Source: Alicyclobacillus sp. (lineage in GTDB: Bacteria > Bacillota > Bacilli > Alicyclobacillales > Alicyclobacillaceae). Taken from it: 64,000 nt of DNA. The stretch spans positions 62,001-126,000 of the forward strand of contig JAIMBT010000008.1 of NCBI GenBank assembly GCA_023511295.1. The letters run 5' to 3'. Both the position numbers and the translations under genes were made by a program. Below the pieces are notes generated by a model that saw nothing but the letters and a program-made list of their open reading frames with translations, made no database searches and had not been told where the DNA came from. Positions within the stretch are counted from its first letter, which is position 1. Each line of letters starts with the position of its first letter. Shown here piece after piece: positions 24,557 to 33,168 of the stretch.

Positions 24557-25228
24557 TCATTCTGGATTCGGCTGCCACGTCACTTCACCGTCTGCGAAAT
24601 GCTCTTTCTTCCAAATTGGCACTTCGCGCTTCAATCGGTCGATGAGGAGTCGCGCGACGGTGAACGCATCGGCGCGGTGGGGGGCTGCAGCCGCGCAGAT
24701 GACGGCGATGTCGGCCGGGATTAGATGGCCCACCCGGTGCCACTGCAAGGTTGCCACACCCGGGAACTGCGCGGAGATTTCCTCCGCCAGGCGTCGCATC
24801 TGCTTCTCCGCCATCGGAGCGTACGCTTCGTAGGACAGGTGGGTGGTCTGTTTGTCGCCTGTCCACTCGCGAACGGTGCCGCAGAACAACACCACCCCGC
24901 CGCAACGCGCGTCGACAAGGGTCTGGTAGGCCTCTGCGACGTCGAGCGGGTCTGTCGAGATGCGAATCGATGGGGCGGGTCCCGCCCCGCCCCCGACGGG
25001 GGGAATCAGGGCGATTTCGTCGTCCGGGTGGACAAGGTCGTCCGCTTTTGCGTACGCTTGATTCAGCGCGACGAGTGCACTCCGAATGTCGTCCGCCGCA
25101 TCTGGGAAACGCTCGAGGAGGGCGTGCTGCAACTCCGCGACGGTGAGCTCCGGCGCGTCCAGCGGCAGGGACAGGCTGCGCGTTTCGAAGCGCTCCGCCA
25201 GTCCTGCAAACAGGCGTACCACAAACAT
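24557..25228 (-). CDS. MoaD-MoaE fusion (molybdopterin synthase, both subunits)
   Basis: A 223-residue protein joining a MoaD-like ubiquitin-fold (residues 1-80, ending LIPPVGGGAG) to a full MoaE domain (residues 85-223; VVLFCGTVREWTGD, EAYAPMAEKQMRRLAEEI, HRVGHLIPADIAV, VPIWKKEHFADG). Molybdopterin synthase inserts two sulfurs, using MoaD with a C-terminal Gly-Gly thiocarboxylate. Here the Gly-Gly is internal, so the fusion would need processing or a separate MoaD to work. The start ATG follows GGAGGAATGTGA on the minus strand. It is divergent from moaC. Confidence 0.88.
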   Translation of the reverse strand: MFVVRLFAGLAERFETRSLSLPLDAPELTVAELQHALLERFPDAADDIRSALVALNQAYAKADDLVHPDDEIALIPPVGGGAGPAPSIRISTDPLDVAEAYQTLVDARCGGVVLFCGTVREWTGDKQTTHLSYEAYAPMAEKQMRRLAEEISAQFPGVATLQWHRVGHLIPADIAVICAAAAPHRADAFTVARLLIDRLKREVPIWKKEHFADGEVTWQPNPE

Positions 25229-25270
25229 TCACATTCCTCCGTTATGGCCAGGTGTCTTGCAGTCCGTTCC

Positions 25271-25293
25271 GACGACCGGCGGCGCCGGTCGTC
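25271..25293. repeat. 10-bp perfect hairpin between moaDE and moaC
   Basis: GACGACCGGC (25271-25280) and GCCGGTCGTC (25284-25293) with a 3-base loop lie in the 87-base divergent interval, just before the moaC ribosome site (CAGGAGG at 25303-25309). It could be an operator for both genes or a leader hairpin. Confidence 0.5.
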
Positions 25294-25315
25294 CGACGTT
25301 ATCAGGAGGTGCCCA

Positions 25316-25825
25316 ATGACAGACCGAGAGAACGGCCTCACCCACTTTGACGAGGCGGGTCGCCCCGTCATGGTCGACGTCTCCAACAAGCCGGAGACGG
25401 CGCGGGTCGCTGTCGCGGAAGCACTCGTCCGCATGCGGGCCGAAACGCGGCAGCGCATCGAAGCGGAGGCCATCGCGAAGGGCGACGTCCGCGCGGTGAG
25501 CGAGTTAGCCGGCATCATGGCGGCTAAGCGAACGTCAGAGTTGATCCCGCTGTGTCATCCCTTGCCCTTGAGCAGTGTTCACGTACAAACCGAGTGGGTG
25601 GACGACGCGCCGCCGGGACCGGCCTTCGCAGACAGCCGGCTTCGCATCGTCGCGACCGTCAAGACCACCTATCGCACGGGCGTCGAGATGGAGGCCCTGA
25701 CGGCCTGCAGCATCGCTGCGCTCACGGTGTACGACATGTGCAAAGCCGTCGACCGCAACATGTCGATTGAATCCGTCCGCCTCATCCACAAATCGGGCGG
25801 AAAGAGTGGCACCTTCGACGCTTAA
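25316..25825 (+). CDS. moaC: Cyclic pyranopterin monophosphate synthase
   Basis: A 169-residue protein, ATG 25316 after CAGGAGG; the frame is open far upstream but that part lies over the opposite gene. Motifs: LTHFDEAGRPVMVDVSNKP at the front, AAKRTSELIPLCHPLPLSSV (substrate-binding) and MEALTACSIAALTVYDMCKA (active site Asp-Met-Cys-Lys). It makes cPMP from the MoaA product. Ends four bases over the opposite DUF2627 gene. Confidence 0.95.
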   Translation: MTDRENGLTHFDEAGRPVMVDVSNKPETARVAVAEALVRMRAETRQRIEAEAIAKGDVRAVSELAGIMAAKRTSELIPLCHPLPLSSVHVQTEWVDDAPPGPAFADSRLRIVATVKTTYRTGVEMEALTACSIAALTVYDMCKAVDRNMSIESVRLIHKSGGKSGTFDA

Positions 25826-26154
25826 CGCGATTCATCGGCCGCCCGCGGGTCACAAGGCCCGGACCTGCCCGGTTCGCGCCTTGGGCCGGCGGCCCTGGGC
25901 GGGATCCGCTTGACCGGCCGTCCGCGCCAGCCTTCCCGCTTCAACTTCCCGCGCTTCTGATCTCGATAATACACAAACCCACCGAGGAAGGCCGTGCATA
26001 GAAACGCGAGCAGGAGTCCTGCCACGCTGAGCCACGCGTCGACCGCGCGTCCGTACGCCAACCAGTCGACGAGGTGGATGCGAACCAGGTTGAGCCCCTC
26101 GCCTGCGAGGAGAAACACCCCAATCACGATGGACCACGCGACGGCGTTGCGCAC
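25822..26154 (-). CDS. DUF2627 membrane protein (YqzF-like)
   Basis: A 110-residue protein. GTG 26154 is chosen because AAGGAG (complement of 26164-26169) lies nine bases upstream; ATG at 26187 or 26199 is possible. Two hydrophobic segments ([19 protein letters not shown] and [19 protein letters not shown]) are followed by [16 protein letters not shown], matching DUF2627's 'GGFILHRDRKRNK' end. An Arg/Pro-rich tail follows. In B. subtilis yqzF is the neighbour of bkdR, as here. Function unknown. Confidence 0.7.
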   Translation of the reverse strand: MRNAVAWSIVIGVFLLAGEGLNLVRIHLVDWLAYGRAVDAWLSVAGLLLAFLCTAFLGGFVYYRDQKRGKLKREGWRGRPVKRIPPRAAGPRREPGRSGPCDPRAADESR

Positions 26155-26344
26155 GGGAACCGACTCCTTCCACGGGTCTACCCGCATGATACCATACATG
26201 TCCTGCGGGCGGTTCCACCTGGGGCGGTGGAAAGGCTGGCCATCCCGTTTCGCGGTCCATTCGGTACAATGGATACGATGGGCGACGGCGGCACCCCCAC
26301 CGTTCAGGTGGGTGGATCCGCCGATAGACCTAGGAGGCGTTGCG

Positions 26345-28105
26345 ATGGATGTGGTGATTGTCGGGGCGGGTGTCGGTGGACGTAAACTGTTAGAAGCGCT
26401 GGTGGACCACCCGGAGGTGACGGTTCGCTGCGTGATGGACGCCGAGCCGGAAGCGCCGGGGATGCAGTTGGCTCGGGAACGCGGCATTCCTGTCGCCACA
26501 GACTACCGCAGCGTGCTCGCTCACCCCGCAGCTACACCGTTCGACCTCATCCTGGAAGCGACTGGACAACCGGCAATCTACGCGGAGCTGGAGCGGTTCG
26601 CTGCCGCCGCCGGCGCTTCGGTGATCTCTGGGACCGCCCTGCGCTTCTTCATGCTGCTGTTGGAGGATAAGCTTCAGCTCATCGACGCGTTGCAGGCCGA
26701 GCAGAAGCTGGCGACGGAGGTGATGAACCTGCGAGAGGTCCAGACATTGCTCGAGGCCATCATCCAATCCACCCAGGACGCAATCTCGGTGGTCGACGCG
26801 GAGGGGCGCGGCATCCTCATCAATCCTGCCTACACGCGGCTGACCGGCCTTCGGCCAGAACAGGTCATCGGCAAGCCGGCGGACGTGGACATCGCGGAAG
26901 GGGAAAGCATGCACCTACGCGTCATCCGCACGCAAAAACCGGTCCGAAACATCCCGCTGAAGGTCGGACCGGCGAAGCGGGAGGTCCTCGTCGACGTCGC
27001 ACCTATCCTCGTCGGCGGCGAGCTGAAGGGAAGTGTCGGCGTCATCCACGATGTGTCGGAGATCAAGCGTTTGACGGACGAACTGCGACGCGCCAATCAC
27101 CTCATCCGCTCCGTGCAGGCGAAATACACCTTTGAGGATATCATTGGCCACAGTCCGGCCATGCTCCTCGCCAAGGAGCAGGCGCTGCGCGCTGCGCAGA
27201 CCCCAGCCACCGTGCTCCTGCGCGGAGAATCCGGAACCGGCAAGGAGCTGTTTGCCCACGCCATTCACCACGAAAGCGACCGTTCCGGCCATCCCTTCAT
27301 CCGGGTCAACTGCGCGGCCCTATCGGAATCCCTGTTGGAGAGTGAATTGTTTGGCTATGAAGAAGGCGCCTTCACCGGGGCCCGCCGAGGCGGTCGAGCC
27401 GGACTGTTCGAGGAAGCTTCCGGGGGCACGCTGTTTCTCGACGAGATCGGCGAAATGACCCCGGCCACCCAGGCCAAACTGCTTCGCGCGCTGCAAGAAC
27501 AGGAGATTGTCCGCGTCGGCGGAACGCGCCCCATCTCCGTCGACGTCCGCCTGATTGCCGCGACCCACGTCCATCTCGAGCAGTCCGTGGCGAAAGGGCT
27601 GTTTCGCGAGGACCTGTACTACCGCCTGAATGTCTTGCCGATTCTGATTCCGCCCCTGCGCTACCGAAGGGAAGACATCGAAGAGATCTCCCGCTATATC
27701 CTCTATCGCCACAATCAAACCTATGGGCGAAACGTCGAACGCCTGGCGCCCGCGACGGTGGCAGCGCTTCAGGCGTACGATTGGCCGGGCAACGTGCGGG
27801 AACTGGAGAATGTGATTGGCCGCGCGATGATTCACATGGCCTACCACGAGACCGTCATGGAGGCCCACCATCTGCCGTCGCTGCAGCGGATGGACGCCGG
27901 TGCGAACGCCCGCGTCCCGGACGCTTGGCTGGGATGGGGACAGTCGCGGTTGCCGCTTCAGGAGATCATGCGGCGATTGGAGCGAGCGGTGATCTTGCAG
28001 ACCTTGGAACAAACGGACGGCAACAAGACGGAAGCAGCGCGGCGACTGGGCATCTCGCTCCGGAGCCTGTATTATAAACTGAGCGAAGTGAGCGACACGC
28101 CTTGA
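26345..28105 (+). CDS. bkdR: Sigma-54-dependent transcriptional activator, BkdR-like
   Basis: A 586-residue protein, ATG 26345 after TAGGAGG. It has an N-terminal Rossmann-like domain (about residues 1-105; [17 protein letters not shown]), a PAS domain (about 130-240; [20 protein letters not shown]), an AAA+ domain with Walker [15 protein letters not shown] (about residue 293), the sigma-54 contact loop [12 protein letters not shown] (about 340) and Walker B FLDEIGE, then a Fis-type helix-turn-helix at the C-terminus ([19 protein letters not shown]). It probably activates the sigma-54 promoter just downstream (28346-28360). The N-terminal domain may sense a metabolite or NAD(P). Confidence 0.92.
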   Translation: MDVVIVGAGVGGRKLLEALVDHPEVTVRCVMDAEPEAPGMQLARERGIPVATDYRSVLAHPAATPFDLILEATGQPAIYAELERFAAAAGASVISGTALRFFMLLLEDKLQLIDALQAEQKLATEVMNLREVQTLLEAIIQSTQDAISVVDAEGRGILINPAYTRLTGLRPEQVIGKPADVDIAEGESMHLRVIRTQKPVRNIPLKVGPAKREVLVDVAPILVGGELKGSVGVIHDVSEIKRLTDELRRANHLIRSVQAKYTFEDIIGHSPAMLLAKEQALRAAQTPATVLLRGESGTGKELFAHAIHHESDRSGHPFIRVNCAALSESLLESELFGYEEGAFTGARRGGRAGLFEEASGGTLFLDEIGEMTPATQAKLLRALQEQEIVRVGGTRPISVDVRLIAATHVHLEQSVAKGLFREDLYYRLNVLPILIPPLRYRREDIEEISRYILYRHNQTYGRNVERLAPATVAALQAYDWPGNVRELENVIGRAMIHMAYHETVMEAHHLPSLQRMDAGANARVPDAWLGWGQSRLPLQEIMRRLERAVILQTLEQTDGNKTEAARRLGISLRSLYYKLSEVSDTP

Positions 28106-28167
28106 CAGTCGAATGCCCGGCACGCTACGATGCCGAGGGAGTTTGAAAACGCTTGCTTGCAACAAAA

Positions 28168-28192
28168 TGCACAGTGTGCAAAGAATTGCACA
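28168..28192. promoter_or_regulatory. Overlapping dyads, candidate activator binding site
   Basis: TGCACAGTGTGCA (28168-28180) is a perfect palindrome, and TGTGCAAAGAATTGCACA (28175-28192) is a second perfect inverted repeat that shares TGTGCA. They lie about 170 bases upstream of the sigma-54 promoter, a usual enhancer distance, so they are candidate sites for the BkdR-like activator. Confidence 0.6.
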
Positions 28193-28286
28193 ACGACCCG
28201 GGCGGCTGGTACCCGGACCGCAAGGAGGCTGTCTTCCGCAGGGCCCATTCCAGCGAGGGAAGCGGCGAGATCCGCCAGTCCGCAGC

Positions 28287-28322
28287 CGTGCATCGAGACG
28301 TGCATCGAGCCGTGCATCGGAA
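28287..28322. repeat. Three tandem 12-bp repeats upstream of the sigma-54 promoter
   Basis: CGTGCATCGAGA, CGTGCATCGAGC and CGTGCATCGGAA follow one another without gaps. The core TGCATCG is shared. The array ends about 24 bases before the -24 element. It may be a second regulator site (repressor or activator half sites). The 28106-28426 interval contains no gene. Confidence 0.65.
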
Positions 28323-28345
28323 TGAGGAATCGGATTTGCACTTGG

Positions 28346-28360
28346 TGGCACAATTCTTGC
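28346..28360 (+). promoter_or_regulatory. Sigma-54 (-24/-12) promoter of the branched-chain amino acid operon
   Basis: TGGCAC (28346-28351), five bases, TTGC (28357-28360): an exact match to the consensus TGGCAC-N5-TTGC. Transcription would start near 28372, 55 bases before the leucine dehydrogenase start. The preceding gene is a sigma-54 activator, which fits. Confidence 0.9.
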
Positions 28361-28426
28361 TAGATTCTTTGATTGGGCGAACCAACACCGATTTCGGTCG
28401 GTAGAGAGACGCGAGGAGGAACCCAC

Positions 28427-29497
28427 ATGGACTTGTTTGGCTACCTGGAGAAGTACGACTACGAACAAGTGGTTTTTTGTCACGATGAGGCCGCCGGCCT
28501 CCGTGCCATCATCGCCATTCACGACACGACGCTTGGACCCGCGCTCGGCGGTTGCCGCATGTGGACCTACGCCTCGGAAGACGACGCGATTCTCGACGCG
28601 CTGCGACTGGCCCGCGGCATGACGTACAAGGCAGCAGCGGCTGGATTAAACCTTGGGGGCGGCAAGACCGTCGTGATTGGCGACCCCAAGAAGGACAAGA
28701 GTGAAGCGCTGTTCCGAGCGCTGGGTCGGTACATCCAGAGCCTCGGCGGCCGTTACATTACAGCGGAAGATGTGGGGACGACGGTTCAGGACATGGACCT
28801 CATCCATATGGAAACCCGGTTTGTGACCGGCGTTTCGAACGCGTACGGCTCTGGCGGCAACCCGAGCCCGATGACGGCCCTCGGCGTCTTTCGCGGCATC
28901 CAGGCCTCGGCGAAAGTGGCGTTGGGGAGCGACGACCTGGCCGGGCGCCGGGTCGCCGTCCAAGGCTTGGGCAGCGTCGGCTATGCAGTCGCTCGCTACC
29001 TCCGGGAGGCCGGGGCACAACTGGTCGTGACCGACATCAACGAGGACGCCTTGCGGCGCGCCCGTGAGGAGCTGGGTGCGACCGTGGTGGCACCGGGCGA
29101 TATCTTCAGTCAGGACGTCGACATCTTCGCTCCGTGTGCGCTCGGTGCGGTCATCAACGACGACACCATCGACCGCCTGCGGTGCAAAGTCGTCGCGGGG
29201 TCCGCGAACAACCAGCTGGCGGAGGACTGGCACGGGGATATCCTGCACCAGCGTGGCATTCTGTACGCGCCGGACTACGTCATCAACGCCGGCGGGCTCA
29301 TCAACGTGGCGGACGAGTTGGAGGGGTACAACGCCGAGCGCGCGAAGGGCAAGGTGGAGGGGATCTACCAAATTATGCTGGACCTCTACCGCATTGCGGA
29401 GACGCAGCGCATCCCGACCTACCAGGCTGCAGATCACCTCGCGGAAGCGCGCATCGCGAAGCTGAAGCAGGTTCGAAGCACGTACGTCCAACATTGA
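28427..29497 (+). CDS. bcd: Leucine dehydrogenase (Leu/Val/Ile deaminating)
   Basis: A 356-residue NAD-dependent amino acid dehydrogenase, ATG after CGAGGAGGA. The catalytic Lys is in [22 protein letters not shown] binds the substrate, and [18 protein letters not shown] is the NAD-binding loop. It converts Leu, Val and Ile to 2-oxo acids, supplying the dehydrogenase complex encoded downstream. First gene after the sigma-54 promoter. Confidence 0.95.
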   Translation: MDLFGYLEKYDYEQVVFCHDEAAGLRAIIAIHDTTLGPALGGCRMWTYASEDDAILDALRLARGMTYKAAAAGLNLGGGKTVVIGDPKKDKSEALFRALGRYIQSLGGRYITAEDVGTTVQDMDLIHMETRFVTGVSNAYGSGGNPSPMTALGVFRGIQASAKVALGSDDLAGRRVAVQGLGSVGYAVARYLREAGAQLVVTDINEDALRRAREELGATVVAPGDIFSQDVDIFAPCALGAVINDDTIDRLRCKVVAGSANNQLAEDWHGDILHQRGILYAPDYVINAGGLINVADELEGYNAERAKGKVEGIYQIMLDLYRIAETQRIPTYQAADHLAEARIAKLKQVRSTYVQH

Positions 29498-29572
29498 CCG
29501 AGTCGTCCGGCGAGCGGGAATCGGAAGAGCGTGTGAGACGCCGTCTGCGGCGCGAGAGGGTGGAGATGTCGA

Positions 29573-31000
29573 GTGCCGGAAACAACGTATGATGTCGTCG
29601 TCATTGGCGGCGGCACGGGTGGCTACGTGGCGGCCATCCGCGCCGCACAACTCGGGATGAAAGCGGCGGTCGTCGAGCGCGACAAGCTGGGGGGCACGTG
29701 TCTGCACCGCGGCTGCATCCCCAGCAAGGCGCTGCTGCGCACGGCCGAGGTGTTCGCAACGGCCCGCGCGGCGGGAGAGTTTGGTGTCCGTGTGGAGGAG
29801 CCGAAACTGGATCTGGCTCAAGCGATGGCGCGCAAACAGAAGGTGGTCGACCAACTTCACCAAGGCGTGCAGTTCCTGATGAAGAAACACCAGATTGACG
29901 TATACCAGGGAACCGGACGCGTGATGGGCCCGTCCATCTTCTCGCCGCAGGCCGGGGCCGTGATGGTCGATTACGGAGCGGGTGAGACGCAGATCTTGTC
30001 GCCGCGGTTCACCTTGTTGGCAACCGGATCGCGCCCAAAACCACTTCCCGGACTTCCGTTTGACGGCAAGCGGGTGTTGTCCAGCGACGATGCCCTCGAG
30101 CTCGAGCACCTGCCGGCGTCCGCGCTCATTGTCGGTGCCGGGGCCATCGGCGTCGAGTGGGCGTCGCTGTTGTCAGATCTCGGGGTGGACGTCACGCTGG
30201 TGGAGTTCTTACCAACAGTTCTGCCGCAAGAGGACGCCGACGTATCGGCCGAAGTCCTGCGTCTCTTGAAGAAGCGCCGGGTTCGCGTCTTGACCGCAGC
30301 GCGCGTGTTGCCCGAGACGTATGAAGCGACCGACGACGGCCTGCGGATTGTCGTCGAGCAGGCGGACCGGCAGGAACCTCTGGCCGCCGCCTGCATGTTG
30401 GTGGCGGTGGGACGAGCACCCGTGGTCGACGACCTGGGGCTCGAGGCGACGGAAATCCAGGTCGAGCGCGGGACGGTACAGGTGGACGCAGACTACCGGA
30501 CGGCGGAGTCGAACATCTTCGCCATTGGCGATGTCATTGGCGGCCTGCAACTGGCGCACGTGGCGGCCCACGAAGGCATCCACGCCGTGGAAGTGATGGC
30601 TGGCCGCCGACCTGCGCCCATCGACTACGCGCGCATCCCGCGCTGCACGTACGCGCGGCCGGAAGTTGCCAGCGTTGGCTTGACCGAGGCCGCGGCCGTC
30701 GAACAGGGATACCGGGTGAAAACCGGGAAATTCAACTTCCGCGCCAACGGCAAGGCGCTGGTGTACGGCGAACCCGACGGCTTCGTCAAAGTGGTCGCAG
30801 ACGCGGACTCGGACGACGTGCTCGGCGTCCACCTGGTGGGACCGCACGTGACCAATCTGGTGTCCGAGGCGGGATTGGCCCTCGTGTTGAATGCGACGCC
30901 TTGGGAGATTGGGGGAGCCATTCACCCGCACCCGACACTTTCCGAAGCCATCGGCGAGGCCGCGTTGGCCGTCGACGGCTTGGCCATCCACGGCGCGTAA
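29573..31000 (+). CDS. lpdV: Dihydrolipoyl dehydrogenase (E3)
   Basis: A 475-residue flavoprotein, GTG 29573 with GGAG nine bases before. Motifs: VVVIGGGTGGYVAAIRAAQ (FAD), redox disulfide GGTCLHRGCIPSKALL, IVGAGAIGVEWASLL (NAD), NIFAIGDVIGG, and the C-terminal HPHPTLSEAIGEA catalytic His-Glu pair. It reoxidises the lipoyl groups of the branched-chain 2-oxo acid dehydrogenase encoded next. The first Cys motif has His (CLHRGC), as in LpdV of Bacillus. Confidence 0.95.
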   Translation: MPETTYDVVVIGGGTGGYVAAIRAAQLGMKAAVVERDKLGGTCLHRGCIPSKALLRTAEVFATARAAGEFGVRVEEPKLDLAQAMARKQKVVDQLHQGVQFLMKKHQIDVYQGTGRVMGPSIFSPQAGAVMVDYGAGETQILSPRFTLLATGSRPKPLPGLPFDGKRVLSSDDALELEHLPASALIVGAGAIGVEWASLLSDLGVDVTLVEFLPTVLPQEDADVSAEVLRLLKKRRVRVLTAARVLPETYEATDDGLRIVVEQADRQEPLAAACMLVAVGRAPVVDDLGLEATEIQVERGTVQVDADYRTAESNIFAIGDVIGGLQLAHVAAHEGIHAVEVMAGRRPAPIDYARIPRCTYARPEVASVGLTEAAAVEQGYRVKTGKFNFRANGKALVYGEPDGFVKVVADADSDDVLGVHLVGPHVTNLVSEAGLALVLNATPWEIGGAIHPHPTLSEAIGEAALAVDGLAIHGA

Positions 31001-31090
31001 GGGCTGCAAGAGAGGTGCCGGATGTCAGACTGGGCGTGGGGACGGCCCGCGGCCCGCAGATCATCCCGAAACACACGAGGAGGCATTGAT

Positions 31091-32104
31091 GTGACGACAC
31101 CGAAACACCGGCAGGTCGGTCTGACGGACCAGCAGGTGGTCGATATGTACCGATACATGCTGCTCGCCCGCACGGTCGACGAGCGGATGTGGCTGCTGAA
31201 CCGCGCGGGGAAGATCCCGTTTGTCATCTCCTGCCAAGGGCAGGAGGGGGCGCAGGCGGGGGCCGGTTTCGCACTGGATCCCAGCCGCGACTACATCGCC
31301 CCGTACTACCGCGACCTGTGCTTGGTCCTCATCTACGGTCATACGGCGCGGACGGAGCTGCTCTCGGCCTTCGGCAAGCCGGAGGACCCCAACAGCGGCG
31401 GTCGGCAGATGCCGGGTCATTTCGGTGACCGGCGCCGGCGTATCATCACCGGATCGAGCCCGGTCGGAACCCAGATCCCGCACGCCGTCGGGGCGGCGCT
31501 GGCAGCCCGCATGCGGGGCGAGGACTTCGTGAGCTACGTGTCCTTCGGCGAGGGGACGAGCAACCAAGGAGACTTTCACGAAGCCGCGAATTTCGCGGGC
31601 ATCCACAAACTGCCAGTCATCTTCTTCTGCGAAAACAACCAGTACGCCATTTCGGTCCCGACCCAGAAGCAACTCGGCTGCGCGAACGTCGCGGACCGCG
31701 CCGCGGGGTACGGGTTTGAAGGCGTGGTGGTCGACGGGATGGATCCGCTCGAGGTCTACCGCGTGATGCGGGCGGCGGTGGAGAAGGCGCGATCGGGTGG
31801 CGGGCCGACGCTCGTCGAAGCGAAGACCTACCGTTTGGTGCCGCACTCCAGTGACGACGATGACCGCACCTACCGGAGCCGGGAAGAGGTCGAGGAAGCT
31901 CGCAGAGGGGATTCCCTGGTGCGGATGCGCAGCTATCTGTTGGCAGAGGGGTTGCTGGACGACGCTGCAGAGGCATCCATGAAACAGGCCATCCTGGACG
32001 AGGTGAACGAAGCCACCGCGTACGCCGAGGCAGCACCGCACGCGGCGCCGGAGACCCTGCTTCAACACGTCTACGCAGAGGGAGGTGGCGGGCCGTGGCA
32101 GTAA
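31091..32104 (+). CDS. bkdAA: Branched-chain 2-oxo acid dehydrogenase E1 alpha
   Basis: A 337-residue thiamine diphosphate-dependent E1 alpha subunit; GTG 31091 follows CGAGGAGG. Motifs: GKIPFVISCQGQEG at the front, FGEGTSNQGDFHEAANFAG and FCENNQYAISVP (diphosphate/Mg site), and YRLVPHSSDDDD. Forms an alpha2beta2 tetramer with the next gene product. The stop overlaps the bkdAB start by ten bases. Confidence 0.95.
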   Translation: MTTPKHRQVGLTDQQVVDMYRYMLLARTVDERMWLLNRAGKIPFVISCQGQEGAQAGAGFALDPSRDYIAPYYRDLCLVLIYGHTARTELLSAFGKPEDPNSGGRQMPGHFGDRRRRIITGSSPVGTQIPHAVGAALAARMRGEDFVSYVSFGEGTSNQGDFHEAANFAGIHKLPVIFFCENNQYAISVPTQKQLGCANVADRAAGYGFEGVVVDGMDPLEVYRVMRAAVEKARSGGGPTLVEAKTYRLVPHSSDDDDRTYRSREEVEEARRGDSLVRMRSYLLAEGLLDDAAEASMKQAILDEVNEATAYAEAAPHAAPETLLQHVYAEGGGGPWQ

Positions 32105-33078
32105 AGCAGTACATCGAGGCCATCCGGGATGCGCTCTTTGAAGAGATGCGGCGGGATGAGCGGGTGTTCGTGTTGGGCGAAGACGTCGGTGTGCGCGGCG
32201 GGGTGTTTCGCGTGACGGACGGGCTGTACGCCGAGTTCGGGGAGTACCGAGCACTCGACTTCCCGCTCACCGAGTCAGCGATTGTCGGGGTCGCGATTGG
32301 AGCGGCCGCGGCGGGGATGGTGCCGATTGCCGAGATTCAGTTCGCCGACTTCATCATGCCGGCGGTGAACCAGATCATTTCGGAAGCGGCGAAGTTCCAC
32401 TACCGTTCGAACGGAGACTGGAACTGCCCAATTGTGATTCGGGCTCCGTACGGGGGCGGCATCCACGGTGCCCTGTACCACTCACAGTCGGTGGAAGCGC
32501 TGTTCACGCACGTACCAGGCCTGAAGATTGTCACGCCTGCCACGCCGTACGACGCGAAAGGATTGCTGAAGGCCGCCATTCGCGACCCGGACCCGGTGTT
32601 GTTTTTCGAGCACAAGAAACTGTACCGCTCCATCAAGGCGGAGGTGCCCGAGGGAGACTACACGGTTCCGATTGGGCGCGCAGCAGTCGTCCGGGAAGGA
32701 ACGGACCTCACGGTCATCTCGTACGGGTACACCTTGCATCTCGCCCTGGAAGCCGCCGGCGAGTTGGCGAAACAAGGATTCGAGGCGGAGGTACTCGATC
32801 TGCGGACCCTGCGCCCACTCGACGAGTCGGCGATTCTCGCCGCCGCTCGGAAGACCGGCAAGGTGTTGATTGTGCACGAGGACAACAAGGTGTGCGGGGT
32901 TGGCGCGGAGGTCTCTGCGATGATTGCGGAGCACGCCCTGTTCGACCTCGACGCGCCGATCCGCCGGCTGGCCGGGCCGGAGGTGCCCGCGATGCCGTTT
33001 TCGCCGACGCTCGAGAAGGCGTACATGTTGACCGCGCAAAAGGTCTACGACGCGATGCTGGAGCTTGCGCGGTTCTGA
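32095..33078 (+). CDS. bkdAB: Branched-chain 2-oxo acid dehydrogenase E1 beta
   Basis: A 327-residue E1 beta subunit with GTG start. Motifs: VFVLGEDVGVRGGVFRVT, FPLTESAIVGVAIGAA, EIQFADFIMPAVNQI, and the transketolase C-terminal domain with LDLRTLRPLD and LIVHEDNK. Overlap with bkdAA points to coupled translation. Confidence 0.95.
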   Translation: MAVKQYIEAIRDALFEEMRRDERVFVLGEDVGVRGGVFRVTDGLYAEFGEYRALDFPLTESAIVGVAIGAAAAGMVPIAEIQFADFIMPAVNQIISEAAKFHYRSNGDWNCPIVIRAPYGGGIHGALYHSQSVEALFTHVPGLKIVTPATPYDAKGLLKAAIRDPDPVLFFEHKKLYRSIKAEVPEGDYTVPIGRAAVVREGTDLTVISYGYTLHLALEAAGELAKQGFEAEVLDLRTLRPLDESAILAAARKTGKVLIVHEDNKVCGVGAEVSAMIAEHALFDLDAPIRRLAGPEVPAMPFSPTLEKAYMLTAQKVYDAMLELARF

Positions 33079-33168
33079 GGAGCCGTGCGCAGGCGGCAGA
33101 GCCCTGGGCGGATTCTTCATCAGTGGACCGGTTGTGAGATGCGCGTTGCGGAAGAGGGAGTGTGAGCG

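Noticed and set aside
24725-25315. Long upstream in-frame extension of moaC
   Set aside because: It is antisense to the MoaD-MoaE gene; MoaC's family start and a strong ribosome site are at 25316.
28646-30109. A 487-codon minus-strand frame
   Set aside because: Fully antisense to leucine dehydrogenase and E3, both certain genes.
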